A stretch of DNA of 64,000 nucleotides from Butyrivibrio sp. NC2002 (GCF_000702265.1 NZ_JNKZ01000004.1:310001-374000); one strand, 5' to 3'. Shown: positions 45,079 to 53,687, counted from the first letter of the stretch. Made by a program: numbers and translations. Notes: generated by a model from the letters alone, not told the origin.

Positions 45079-45142
45079 ACAAAAAACCCTTTTTTATAGT
45101 AACTGTTTATATATATGCAGTAAGATTATTCATTTGATTTCT

Positions 45143-46264
45143 TTAATTTATTCCATTTGCTTCCACGAAATCATCATATGAATCCACTGGTCTAAATTCA
45201 ATCTTATATAAACCAGCTCTCATTCTGATAATTTCTACAGAATCAATGTTTATTTCTAGCAATTTATCATATGTTAGCAACTGCCCCTCTTCCAAGTGCA
45301 TTACCTCTCTCAATAACCACTCTCCCAGTGCAGAATTAGGATTAGACATTAATGCTTTTCCATTGTCCTGGCATATTTTTGCTGATAATTCCCTGCCATC
45401 AGGTAAAACAAGCCGAAAAGGCTCATCTCGTCCAGGAAAGAAATCTGGATATTTTTGCTTCACCCAACTTGGAACCGGAATATATATTTCATTTGGATTC
45501 CTTAATCTACCAGCAGCATTCCATTGATTCAGCCCGCTCTTAACCGGTACGTTTCTCCCACCCCTATCTGAAAAAAGAGGCAAGATAATACTCTCTCTTT
45601 TTTCAGGTCTTATACTATCGTTTCCATCACGTAATGATAAAAGAGCATCAAAAGGGTTATCCAGAATAGATACGTTAAACATCAATTCCGGATTAGATGT
45701 ATCGAAGTTCATATACAAAGTATTCTTACTTAAATTGAACGAATACTCATGCAATCCATCCGAAAATGCAATAACTCGCGAATTACTTTTTAATTTGATA
45801 TCTCTTAAAGTCTCAACAGATATAAAATCCATATCAAATTCACAAATTTTTATATATCCTTCTCCTCTAACCACACAGTGGTATATCATCTCGTTTAAGT
45901 TGTGAATATCTTTTGTTACTCTAAGCCTTTCGTTACGAAGCTTACACACCTCTTCAACTATACGGTCCTCTGTTAATCCTCTAAATCTGCCAGAATCCTT
46001 ATTAAATTCAGCTATCTTTTGAGATGAATAATCATTCCCCTCCAAGAATGTCTTTACCCCAACTCCTATCTGATCCTTTTTTGCATCGACAGAGCAGTCC
46101 TCCCTTCCAAGATTCTCTGCCCCAGTTGCTAAACAAAATATATTTTCTGCAACTCTGGAATTTATATATGGACAATTACTTTCACTTGACATTCTCGAAA
46201 GCATTCCAGCTATTCTCAGATATCTTTTATAGATTTCTTCATTATTTGAATTAACTAATTTCAT
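45143..46264 (-). CDS. Restriction enzyme with NgoFVII/B3-like C-terminus (small)
   Basis: 373 aa with AAAGGAAG upstream. N-terminal part: CSVDAKKDQIGVGVKTFLEG and SSQKIAEFNK, parallel to the 565-aa neighbour, a likely PD-(D/E)XK active site. C-terminal part: EIYIPVPSWVKQKYPDFFPG, QDNGKALMSNPNSALGEWLL and EGQLLTYDKL, an excellent match to the C-terminus of NgoFVII-type restriction enzymes. It is shorter because the middle region of the 565-aa protein is missing. Its start overlaps the stop of the XRE gene by four bases. The two may act as heterodimer subunits for an asymmetric site or as separate enzymes. Confidence 0.68.
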   Translation of the reverse strand: MKLVNSNNEEIYKRYLRIAGMLSRMSSESNCPYINSRVAENIFCLATGAENLGREDCSVDAKKDQIGVGVKTFLEGNDYSSQKIAEFNKDSGRFRGLTEDRIVEEVCKLRNERLRVTKDIHNLNEMIYHCVVRGEGYIKICEFDMDFISVETLRDIKLKSNSRVIAFSDGLHEYSFNLSKNTLYMNFDTSNPELMFNVSILDNPFDALLSLRDGNDSIRPEKRESIILPLFSDRGGRNVPVKSGLNQWNAAGRLRNPNEIYIPVPSWVKQKYPDFFPGRDEPFRLVLPDGRELSAKICQDNGKALMSNPNSALGEWLLREVMHLEEGQLLTYDKLLEINIDSVEIIRMRAGLYKIEFRPVDSYDDFVEANGIN

Positions 46265-46635
46265 TTTATACTTCCTTTCTGAATAAGACTTTTTGCATAA
46301 GCTATCAATCTCTTTCTCGACTTTTTATCCATATTGCTCCAAGCCCTGATCAAAATCAGATAGTCATTATCTGTAGGATCGTACTTATCTGGTATGATTC
46401 CAAACAAATAATCAAAGGAAACTTTTTCGTATTCTTGCACCGCCGTCAGAAGCTTAATTGAAGGATTTCTATTTCCCGCTTCTACACTAGCAAGAGTAGA
46501 CCTGGATATTCCCCTTATCTTAAGCTTCTCAACGAGATATTTTTCTTGTGATATCAACTCTGCTCCCGGATTTTTATCATAGTCCCCTTTGCGAAGCTCT
46601 TTTATTCTCGCTCCTATCTTTATCAACTTATGCAT
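46261..46635 (-). CDS. XRE-family controller protein
   Basis: 124 aa from ATG 46635, with GGAGG upstream; the longer frame from 46755 is not needed. The HTH core is in residues ~8-70: GARIKELRKG, then KYLVEKLKIRGISRSTLASVE with GNRNPSIKLL, typical of the lambda-repressor fold. The C-terminal half is helical and basic. It leads the operon of the two B3-type restriction enzymes with four-base overlap, which is the arrangement of C-proteins that delay or balance restriction expression. Its operator should lie in 46640-46780. Confidence 0.78.
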   Translation of the reverse strand: MHKLIKIGARIKELRKGDYDKNPGAELISQEKYLVEKLKIRGISRSTLASVEAGNRNPSIKLLTAVQEYEKVSFDYLFGIIPDKYDPTDNDYLILIRAWSNMDKKSRKRLIAYAKSLIQKGSIK

Positions 46636-46787
46636 ATCATTTCCTCCATGAAACGAGTATATATCAATCGTCTTTTTAATAGTTTTTTTGTTACATATAG
46701 TGACATTATATATCCATAAACCAGCATATATTCTATTACTTATGCCAGCATACATGCTTAATTAATCGCAATTTCGCAACAAAAAAA

Positions 46788-46805
46788 GCAGGACTAACTC
46801 CTGCT
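46788..46805 (-). terminator. Terminator of the AspBHI-like endonuclease gene
   Basis: AGCAGGA-CTAAC-TCCTGCT with a T7 run following on the minus strand, 15 bases after the stop codon of the gene at 46820. It separates that gene from the controller operon. Confidence 0.75.
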
Positions 46806-46819
46806 TTTCTACGCATGCA

Positions 46820-48115
46820 TTAACAACTTAATATTTCTTCTATCCGTTTATTATCTGTATGATATTCATATTCTAATTCACAAAGAAAATCCTCTACGGT
46901 CATCCCTTTTTTATATATTATTTTTCCAACTGTCTCTGCTATCTTTTTCCCGCATATTAGCATAATAGGATATTGATCATCCATCACTTCAAGCTGCACA
47001 TTATCCGAAAAATATGAAGTAGTAACATAAACTCCAAACCATCCTCTTTTTAATCTTGCTACTGTCCTTGCAATATGTACGCCATTAGTTGGATTATCAA
47101 GTTTCTCACATTTAGCCTGCCCTAGTATTATTATTTTTAAAGCAGATAATTGGGAACTCACATCCATTCTTGCGACAAAATCTATCCCCCGGTCACCGCT
47201 TTTACTTGTAATCCATCCGGGATAGAATTTAGCGCCAGAATCTTCAAAGATTTCTTGAGTAACCCTCATTGCTAAGAGTTCAAATATATGTTTTTTTCCA
47301 GAATAGAAGTCATATATCCTTTTTAAAGTATCCTCTTCTTTACTCCCTCTTTCAGGTATCTGCTCGCTTTTCTTTATTATTTTGGGAACAGAAATATTCC
47401 TTCTTACTTTATATAATCCAGTTGTGCCCTCTTTTATCCATTTTCTCCATGCTTTCGGTGCATATTTTAAGGTTTCTTTTGTGCTGAGATTTTTATTACG
47501 TCTTGCTTCTATCCACTCCCATGAGAAGAATTCATTTTCATCACGAATTGAGAATACACACATATTAAAAACATAATTTGAGAAATAAGGATTCGAAAGT
47601 TTAGGATCAAATTGAGTAATCAATTCTACAGATTCAATTATACCAAACCCTTCAAATTCTAAATTCCCTTTTTTCCTTCCATCAACCTCAACCCTTTTAA
47701 AGAATACTAATGGCACCGCCCTCAACATCCTTTCAGCTTCCTCAGGTGATGAATAAATAGTAAACATCTCCAAAAGAAGCTCATTTCCAGGCCACTCAGA
47801 TGCCTTTTTTTCTTTATTTTTAGCATCTCCGTAATATTTTATGTGCCCATAATCTGGATCAAACACGTCTTCCCATGGCGTAATGTCTGTCCTGGCTTTA
47901 TGGGGACTACTGGAAATAATAATAGCAGGAACACGTGTTGTGCCATCCTCTAACTTTACACTTTTTATCTGATGGATACCTTTTTGGAATACAATATTAC
48001 TGTCACCACGATCATTTCTTGTCTCATAAAAAAAATTAGGCAATCCATCTACTATTGGTTCTATACAATCACTCTTCTGATTTGAATATCTATATACTTT
48101 ACCTATTTCAAACAT
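46820..48115 (-). CDS. AspBHI-like, Mrr-type restriction endonuclease
   Basis: 431 aa with GAGGAG upstream. The N-terminal ~240 residues are beta-rich and resemble the AspBHI N-terminal (SRA-like) domain, including PAIIISSSPHKARTDITPWED. The C-terminal domain has the Mrr-type active-site pattern: Asp in GDRGIDFVARMD, then IILGQAKCEK (QxK), in front of ARTVARLKRGWFGVYVTTS. AspBHI relatives cut at a distance from 5-methylcytosine in a defined context. Standing next to a C5-methyltransferase, it must either avoid self-methylated sites or use a non-methylated target. It shares the strand with vsr, 24 bases downstream of it. Confidence 0.62.
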   Translation of the reverse strand: MFEIGKVYRYSNQKSDCIEPIVDGLPNFFYETRNDRGDSNIVFQKGIHQIKSVKLEDGTTRVPAIIISSSPHKARTDITPWEDVFDPDYGHIKYYGDAKNKEKKASEWPGNELLLEMFTIYSSPEEAERMLRAVPLVFFKRVEVDGRKKGNLEFEGFGIIESVELITQFDPKLSNPYFSNYVFNMCVFSIRDENEFFSWEWIEARRNKNLSTKETLKYAPKAWRKWIKEGTTGLYKVRRNISVPKIIKKSEQIPERGSKEEDTLKRIYDFYSGKKHIFELLAMRVTQEIFEDSGAKFYPGWITSKSGDRGIDFVARMDVSSQLSALKIIILGQAKCEKLDNPTNGVHIARTVARLKRGWFGVYVTTSYFSDNVQLEVMDDQYPIMLICGKKIAETVGKIIYKKGMTVEDFLCELEYEYHTDNKRIEEILSC

Positions 48116-48139
48116 GTAGCTTGTCTCCTCAGAAAAACA

Positions 48140-48568
48140 TTAGTCCAGCAAAGCGTCCATAACAGCTTCATCAATAACCTTTAGACATTGATCCAAATTG
48201 TATTTTATATCTTTGCCCCAAAATCGCAGAACAGTCCATCCCTCACCATGAAGTTTTGTATTTACCTCTTTATCTCTTTCAATATTACGTCTTATCTTCC
48301 CATACCAATATGAACTATTATTTCCATTCAATATGCGTTTTTCTAATTCAGCCCAATCTTTTCCATGGAAAAATTCTCCGTCACAAAAGATTGCTATCCT
48401 ATATTTTGTAAGGACAATATCTGGTTTCCCCTCAATTCTTGCATAGTTTTTCCTATATCTATAGCCTTTTCTCCATAGCGCTTTTCTAAGGATGCATTCT
48501 ATGCTTGTATCAGTCGCCTTGATTGCCTGCATATTTTTTTTTCTTTGATCTTTGGTCAAATTATCCAT
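48140..48568 (-). CDS. vsr: Very short patch repair (Vsr) endonuclease
   Basis: 142 aa, standard length. Family motifs: DQRKKNMQAIKATDTSIE at the start, KPDIVLTKYRIAIFCDGEFF with HGKDW, and GWTVLRFWGKDI near the end. Vsr nicks 5' of the T in T:G mismatches that arise by deamination of 5-methylcytosine, and therefore usually accompanies a C5-methyltransferase, as here. Asp in the KPDIV motif corresponds to the catalytic aspartate. The gene lies between the AspBHI-like endonuclease and an unknown gene on the same strand. Confidence 0.88.
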   Translation of the reverse strand: MDNLTKDQRKKNMQAIKATDTSIECILRKALWRKGYRYRKNYARIEGKPDIVLTKYRIAIFCDGEFFHGKDWAELEKRILNGNNSSYWYGKIRRNIERDKEVNTKLHGEGWTVLRFWGKDIKYNLDQCLKVIDEAVMDALLD

Positions 48569-48609
48569 TTATCAGACACCAAAAATGAAAAAAATTGATA
48601 CTCAAATCA

Positions 48610-49263
48610 TCATTTGATACCTATGACATGGTTATAATATTTTATAAGCATATTTACAGCTTTTTCTATCTCTGCGACAACCATTTCATCAGTCGTATCG
48701 TTATCAATATCAATCAAATAAGAAACCTGTGCTTTCTTATAAGTTCCATCAGAAATATACTTCCTAACCTTTTGAGTATCTGTACCAAAATTTTTCAGGT
48801 CTTTAGCAGCTCTATTATTTACAAGATATACTAAACCTTTATCTAATTTCATAGAAATCAAGTCACTATGTCTTAACATCTCATCATTTGACGCATTATC
48901 TTCATCTATATCTATTGAAACGCGGTATCTAATGCCACTGCCTTCTTCAACAGCCTCACAGAAAACAGAAATACTCTCTGCAAAAGACATATGGGTTACA
49001 TATTTTAACTTGCCCCAAAAATAACTTCTTATGTGACACATTGTCCCATCCAAGAAATTTTTATTTTTAAAATCCACAAGACCTGTCGTTTCTGCTAAAT
49101 GATTCAAAAAAGTATTAAATTCATAATTAGCAAATTTTGCATCTTCATATAGCTGAGTCATTTCTGCTTTTTTTATTTCATCAACAATTCTTTTGGGTGA
49201 CGAATAGTCCCTTGAATGATTTTTTTCGATGAAACGTGCCACATCAACAAGTTTATACCCCAT
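48610..49263 (-). CDS. Hypothetical protein of the restriction-modification island
   Basis: 217 aa with AGGAGG before ATG, read divergently from the methyltransferase. It is soluble and alpha/beta, with a strand-rich centre (IRYRVSIDIDEDNASNDEML and QVSYLIDIDNDT) containing repeated DID/DED acidic clusters. I do not recognise a family. Gene position suggests a component or regulator of the island, and its start is within ~80 bases of the GC palindrome in the shared promoter region. Confidence 0.5.
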   Translation of the reverse strand: MGYKLVDVARFIEKNHSRDYSSPKRIVDEIKKAEMTQLYEDAKFANYEFNTFLNHLAETTGLVDFKNKNFLDGTMCHIRSYFWGKLKYVTHMSFAESISVFCEAVEEGSGIRYRVSIDIDEDNASNDEMLRHSDLISMKLDKGLVYLVNNRAAKDLKNFGTDTQKVRKYISDGTYKKAQVSYLIDIDNDTTDEMVVAEIEKAVNMLIKYYNHVIGIK

Positions 49264-49338
49264 AACATCCTCCTAAATATCATTTTTACATACATTATAT
49301 AACAAAATCATATATAAAAATATTTGAATCTAAATTAT

Positions 49339-49367
49339 TTGCGGCGCGCCGCGATTTTTGTTATAAT
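49339..49367 (+). promoter_or_regulatory. Methyltransferase promoter overlapped by a 12-bp GC palindrome
   Basis: TTGCGG (49339-49344) and TATAAT (49362-49367) with a 17-base spacer form a good promoter. The palindrome GCGGCGCGCCGC (49341-49352) covers most of the -35 box and the start of the spacer, in an otherwise strongly AT-rich region. It is probably an operator or a methylation target that feeds back on methyltransferase expression. Confidence 0.65.
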
Positions 49368-49399
49368 CAATTTTACATAATAAATGGTGGAGGATAAGT

Positions 49400-50371
49400 A
49401 TGTATACTGTTGCATCTTTTTTTGCCGGTGTAGGTGGCATAGATCTTGGTTTTGAGCAAACCACACATTTTAAAACAGTTTATGCCAACGAATTTGATAG
49501 TTATGCCGCCCAAACATTTGAGGCAAACTTTACTAATGTGAAAGTCGATCAGAGAGATATACATCTCGTACCTACTGAAGAAGTACCTAATACTGATGTT
49601 ATTATTGGAGGATTTCCATGTCAGGCGTTTTCAATAGCTGGATATAGACAGGGATTTGATGATGAAAAGGGTCGTGGCGAACTATTTTTTGAACTTGTCA
49701 GAATGCTTGAAAACAAAAGGCCTAGAGTTGCCTTATTCGAAAATGTCAAAAATTTAGTCGGACATGATAACGGGAATACTTTCAGGGTAATATGTGAACA
49801 GCTTGATTTACTAGGCTATAAATACACATATCAAGTATTAAATGCTATGTACTATGGAAATCTCGCTCAAAATCGTGAACGCATCTATATTGTTGCCTTC
49901 AGAGATGAAGAAGATTATAAAAAATTCGTTTGGCCCTCAACTATAAAGAGAACAAATACCGTCAAAGACCTTATTGACTTTAACACAAAAGTCGATGACA
50001 AATATTACTATACCGAGGGCAAATATAAAGGTGATATATATAAACTCCTTGTAGAAGCTACAAAGGATGACGATATAAATGATCCTGCCATATATCAATG
50101 GCGCAGAAAATATGTACGTCAGAATAAAAGTGGTGTCGTTCCAACATTAACTGCTAATCAAGGAGAAGGTGGCCATAATGTTTGTATTATAAAAACTAAA
50201 ACTGGCCTGCGTAAAATGACACCAAGAGAATGTTTTAATACCCAAGGCTATCCTGAACAGTATGTCTTACCTAAACAAAGTGACAGTCGGCTATATAAAC
50301 AAGCTGGTAATTCTGTATGTGTACCGGTAATCAAACGAATAGCAGAGAAAATCTATGACGCTATTAGATAG
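49400..50371 (+). CDS. DNA (cytosine-5)-methyltransferase
   Basis: 323 aa with GGAGG six bases upstream. All core motifs are present: motif I FFAGVGGIDLGFE, motif IV GGFPCQAFSIAG with catalytic Cys74, motif VI FENVKN, motif VIII QNRERIYIVAF, and IX/X in TPRECFNTQGYP and RLYKQAGNSVCVPV. It transfers methyl from SAM to C5 of cytosine in its target, protecting it from the neighbouring restriction enzymes. The variable region is short, and specificity cannot be read from the sequence. A GC-rich target is hinted at by the palindrome in its promoter. It is followed by a hairpin and the solo B3-like gene. Confidence 0.92.
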   Translation: MYTVASFFAGVGGIDLGFEQTTHFKTVYANEFDSYAAQTFEANFTNVKVDQRDIHLVPTEEVPNTDVIIGGFPCQAFSIAGYRQGFDDEKGRGELFFELVRMLENKRPRVALFENVKNLVGHDNGNTFRVICEQLDLLGYKYTYQVLNAMYYGNLAQNRERIYIVAFRDEEDYKKFVWPSTIKRTNTVKDLIDFNTKVDDKYYYTEGKYKGDIYKLLVEATKDDDINDPAIYQWRRKYVRQNKSGVVPTLTANQGEGGHNVCIIKTKTGLRKMTPRECFNTQGYPEQYVLPKQSDSRLYKQAGNSVCVPVIKRIAEKIYDAIR

Positions 50372-50379
50372 TAAAACAT

Positions 50380-50412
50380 GACTCGTCGAAACATATAAGG
50401 TTTCGGCGAGTC
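50380..50412 (+). terminator. Hairpin after the methyltransferase gene
   Basis: GACTCGTCGAAAC and GTTTCGGCGAGTC pair with one G-T pair across a seven-base loop, then CTCTTATTATTT. It would reduce read-through into the B3-like gene. The rest of the 50372-50581 gap shows nothing definite. Confidence 0.6.
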
Positions 50413-50581
50413 CTCTTATTATTTATCAACAACTCTTCTTTTACAGAATCAACTACCCATAAATTGACTATATCATTAGTTATCATATATACCCGTTCTG
50501 CACTTACTAATGTATAAGCAATGTAATATAATTCTATTTGTTACTTGTCTCATAAATTCTTATGGAGGAGACAATAAAACA

Positions 50582-50986
50582 ATGGCTAATACTGGAGATA
50601 ATTATACTATTGAGCTTAAAGAAGCTCAGCTGGATTGGGGCGGATACAGAAACACTAATACCAGGGATTATATACCTGGTGAAGCATATCTCCCCATTCC
50701 AAGACAAATTGCGCAAAAATATGATATAGTCAATAGCAATGCCACCGATCGCAAAGATATATATGGGAAGAACTTATTTAGATTTCATACTGATGATAAC
50801 TTTCTCGAAGGCACCCTTAAAGCACAAGGCTGCAATAAAGCTGGCGATATTTATGCAAAACAGTTTTCAGTTAAAGGTAACTTAAAACCACTTGGGACTT
50901 GGTATGACCATATACAAGCAACCACAGGAACACGCATTCATGTTAAATGGATTGCCCCTGACGAGATAGAATTATCTGTAATATAA
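50582..50986 (+). CDS. Stand-alone B3-like DNA-binding protein
   Basis: 134 aa from ATG 50582, with GGAGGA upstream; the in-frame ATG at 50510 has no site. The domain shows EAYLPIPRQIAQKYDI, FRFHTDDNF, QFSVKGNLKPLGTWYDHI and a final strand ELSVI, parallel to the C-terminal domain of the two NgoFVII-like enzymes. No nuclease motif is present. It may be a separately encoded specificity subunit for a nuclease in the island, or a regulator that binds the same sequence. Confidence 0.55.
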   Translation: MANTGDNYTIELKEAQLDWGGYRNTNTRDYIPGEAYLPIPRQIAQKYDIVNSNATDRKDIYGKNLFRFHTDDNFLEGTLKAQGCNKAGDIYAKQFSVKGNLKPLGTWYDHIQATTGTRIHVKWIAPDEIELSVI

Positions 50987-51081
50987 GAAAGTACTTTGAG
51001 GCAAGTAACACTCTTCTCGCACCAAAAATCACTTTTCTTAGGGGCATTGATTATCCAACAGAATGATATAATAATATGCTC

Positions 51082-51723
51082 TCATACCCTATTCTTAATG
51101 TCATTGTTTTCAACAAATTCGATAAATTCGTTGATAGCCTTTGAATTGAAGCCTTTTCCCTTCAACGCTATACGAATATTTTCTTTCTGCCGAGAAGTTA
51201 ACCCTTCTTTGACCTCATCCCCCTCTTCATCCCACAAAAACCAGGTTTTTTCCATTATTTCATCTAATGTATCCTTGCCAATAGCTCGCAAATTTCTAAT
51301 ATTCTCTTGTCCTAAATATAAAATATCCTCAAGTGTATTAATACCATTTCTCAAAAAAGCCCTTTCTGCTCTTGTGGATAACCCCAACGATTCGATTGTT
51401 GCTATTGCTAAGTATCTGTCATACCCCATAAGCATCTCTGATAAGTTGCTATTCACCAATTTTTTTAAAGTGGTTTGTACTATCTGCCCAGCACGAGAAC
51501 TTGTGAAATCATATTCTTTAGCAATTTCATCATATGTTCTACAATATAGATATCTTTCCAGCAAAATAATCCGATATCGTTTATTGGGAATACTATCCAC
51601 GAGTACATTTAACCCTTTTATCTGATCTTCAGTTATTTCATCCGGCATGGTTTTCCCTGTCTTGGAGCACAACTCTCTATATAAATTTAATGGAAATGGA
51701 TATGTACTGATTGATTCATTCAT
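51082..51723 (-). CDS. Sigma-region-4-like/alpha-CTD-like protein
   Basis: 213 aa from ATG 51723 (AGGA upstream). Residues ~40-85 match sigma region 4: RYRIILLERYLYCRTYDEIA and SSRAGQIVQTTLKKL, a helix-turn-helix. Residues ~110-150 match the helix-hairpin-helix of the RNA polymerase alpha C-terminal domain: LSTRAERAFLRNGINTLEDI and NLRAIGKDTLDEIM. The N-terminal 35 residues and C-terminal 50 are unassigned. A second HhH-like segment (LTSRQKENIRIALKGKG) is weak. The combination suggests a polymerase-binding regulator. It stands alone between the R-M island and the ParB-like operon. Confidence 0.65.
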   Translation of the reverse strand: MNESISTYPFPLNLYRELCSKTGKTMPDEITEDQIKGLNVLVDSIPNKRYRIILLERYLYCRTYDEIAKEYDFTSSRAGQIVQTTLKKLVNSNLSEMLMGYDRYLAIATIESLGLSTRAERAFLRNGINTLEDILYLGQENIRNLRAIGKDTLDEIMEKTWFLWDEEGDEVKEGLTSRQKENIRIALKGKGFNSKAINEFIEFVENNDIKNRV

Positions 51724-51841
51724 TATATACATTCCTAAATAACACTACAAAATAACTGCTGAATAATAAATATATTATAGCATTTGCCATGAAGGCCATA
51801 TATCAAAATCAACTATTATTCCACTAAATCATAATTCCAAG

Positions 51842-51870
51842 AGGAACTACATCTTTAAGACATAGTTCCT
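51842..51870. terminator. Hairpin between ParB-like operon and regulator gene
   Basis: AGGAACTA pairs with TAGTTCCT around a 13-base loop, with TTTTTATT following on the plus strand. On the minus strand, where it would end the ParB-like operon, the following run is weaker (CTCTTGG). Strand is therefore left open. Confidence 0.5.
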
Positions 51871-51875
51871 TTTTA

Positions 51876-52742
51876 TTATGATGCATCCCGCTCCACCTGA
51901 GCTTCCTCATCATATTCCTTACTACCTTTATTCTCTTTTTTCTTGTTTCCTGTAGCTTTCACCGAATACAACTTATTCCACTGCAGCCCCGGTTTCATGC
52001 GCTTGTTATATACAACAAGCATAGCTTCCGCAAATCCTAGTGATCCAGGCCGTCGTTCCTTAGCATTCTTCGTAAGCTCCTTTATAGATACAACTCCCAG
52101 CTTTTCCTTAAAGGTATTCTCCTTGATTTCATCACCAAAGCTGTTCAGGAGCCTTGCCACACCATTCATCATATTCCCAGAGAAGGATTTCTGCTCGCCT
52201 TCCCAGGTGATAATGATAAGACGAAGAACTCGATCCAGCACATCATATCCATATTTATCATAGATGCTTTCAAGAGCTCCGACTGCACATATGCCTCCAG
52301 GTCCAGCTGAGGGAAGTATTTTCAGCTCATAAGATTCCACAAGCCCCCGTATCAACAGTTCCTTATCGTTACCGGCCTCACAGTTTGCGTTGAATATCTC
52401 ATAGGGCGACAAGGCTTTTACGTTTTTCATCTGATTAGCGAAGATATCCGCCTCTTCGTTGTAATCCAGGTCATCGTAAATCATGCACCATACCGGTGTT
52501 TCACGGCTTTCAGATACCAATGCTATAATCTCTGCTGTGTGCTGGCCATTAAAAACATAGTTAATACCATCTCTCCTGCTGACCTTTATTGGATTGACCT
52601 GGTTGATATCGAAGTTGGCAGCTGCTTTTCTGACATGTTGCATTGAGAGATTTCTCTGATATTCCTGATTTGACACGAGATCCTTTATCGGAATCAGCTC
52701 AAAATGCACGTTTGGCACAAATTCATTATATTCTTCACTCAT
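51876..52742 (-). CDS. ParB-N-like (DUF6551-type) protein
   Basis: 288 aa. N-terminal ParB/sulfiredoxin-like fold: FELIPIKDLVSNQEYQR, VNPIKVSRRDGINYVFNGQH, then AEIIAL. No ParB HTH is present in this gene. The C-terminus ends in a charged EKKENKGSKEYDEE-like tail. Such proteins sit in recombinase or partition cassettes of Firmicute elements. The gene follows the 310-aa HTH protein with one base between, so the pair probably supplies the ParB-like and HTH functions separately. Partition or regulation of excision is inferred. Confidence 0.68.
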   Translation of the reverse strand: MSEEYNEFVPNVHFELIPIKDLVSNQEYQRNLSMQHVRKAAANFDINQVNPIKVSRRDGINYVFNGQHTAEIIALVSESRETPVWCMIYDDLDYNEEADIFANQMKNVKALSPYEIFNANCEAGNDKELLIRGLVESYELKILPSAGPGGICAVGALESIYDKYGYDVLDRVLRLIIITWEGEQKSFSGNMMNGVARLLNSFGDEIKENTFKEKLGVVSIKELTKNAKERRPGSLGFAEAMLVVYNKRMKPGLQWNKLYSVKATGNKKKENKGSKEYDEEAQVERDAS

Positions 52743-52743
52743 A

Positions 52744-53676
52744 TTAGCCTGTCCTTTCTTCCAGAGAACCTTTAATCTCTTTTATCGAATTATCAAGTGA
52801 CAACAGTTCCTTAGATAATCTGATTCTCGCCTTGGTTGTTATTTTTGAAAAATCCGCCGTGCTGTTCACTCTTTTTATGGACGATACCCAGGATCCTATT
52901 GTCATGCATAAGCTGTTCACTTCAGAATCCGGATCATATGCCGGCATCTGCCTTATGGTTCCTGCTTTCGGTGGTCTCTTTACAACTTCCTTTTTCACTT
53001 TACTTACAGAGCTTTGATATCTGAGATAGCTCCACTTCACTTCATTTCTTATATCCTGAAGCGTCAGCTTTTCAAGCCGGTCCGTTTCTACTGCCTGCGC
53101 AATTATACGAACCTCTTCCTTTCTGAGTCTCGACAATTCCACCACGTTCTCATGGGATACTTTCACCTTACCCATCAATATTTTCTTTGCAAAATCCGCA
53201 TCAGTATCAAAAATAATATCCATGGCACCTGCATATACACTGTATTTTTTCACTGTGGCAGCTGCAACACCCAGTTTGGCACTTAACTCATCACTAAGCC
53301 TTCCTTTGATCATGGCTCTTCTAAATTTATCTCTTTTCTCAATTAATTCCTTGTGATGATACAGCTCTCCTATAAGGTATTTCCTATATTCTTCGCACAA
53401 ATCCGGTCTCTCCAATTCTTTGGTGCAGATATAGTAGGCAGCACTGTTTCTCCCATTAAAGCAATAGATTTTCATGGTTGCGTTTATCCCATGCTGCTGG
53501 CAAAGTTCATATCGTTCCTTATCATTAAGATGCATTTGCTTCCATACATGCACCACCCTCCCGTCTCTTTTCTCCAGGATTGATGTAAGAAGCTGCTGTT
53601 TAGCTTCTTTTGAATAAGGCTGTATATATCTCTCAAATATAGGATCTATACTATATTCCTTCAAATTGTTATCCAT
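52744..53676 (-). CDS. HTH protein partner of the ParB-like protein
   Basis: 310 aa, helical and basic. A GRNSAAYYICTKELERPDL stretch around residue 75 is a motif I associate with element-borne ParB-like proteins, though the family name is uncertain. An HTH follows at ~140-165 (LSAKLGVAAATVKKYSVYAG), and then a KVKVSHENVVELSRL segment like the ParB helical region. It starts 12 bases from the small 118-aa gene and ends two bases from the ParB-like gene. It is likely a DNA-binding component of the recombinase operon. Confidence 0.58.
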   Translation of the reverse strand: MDNNLKEYSIDPIFERYIQPYSKEAKQQLLTSILEKRDGRVVHVWKQMHLNDKERYELCQQHGINATMKIYCFNGRNSAAYYICTKELERPDLCEEYRKYLIGELYHHKELIEKRDKFRRAMIKGRLSDELSAKLGVAAATVKKYSVYAGAMDIIFDTDADFAKKILMGKVKVSHENVVELSRLRKEEVRIIAQAVETDRLEKLTLQDIRNEVKWSYLRYQSSVSKVKKEVVKRPPKAGTIRQMPAYDPDSEVNSLCMTIGSWVSSIKRVNSTADFSKITTKARIRLSKELLSLDNSIKEIKGSLEERTG

Positions 53677-53687
53677 ACATTTTCCCT

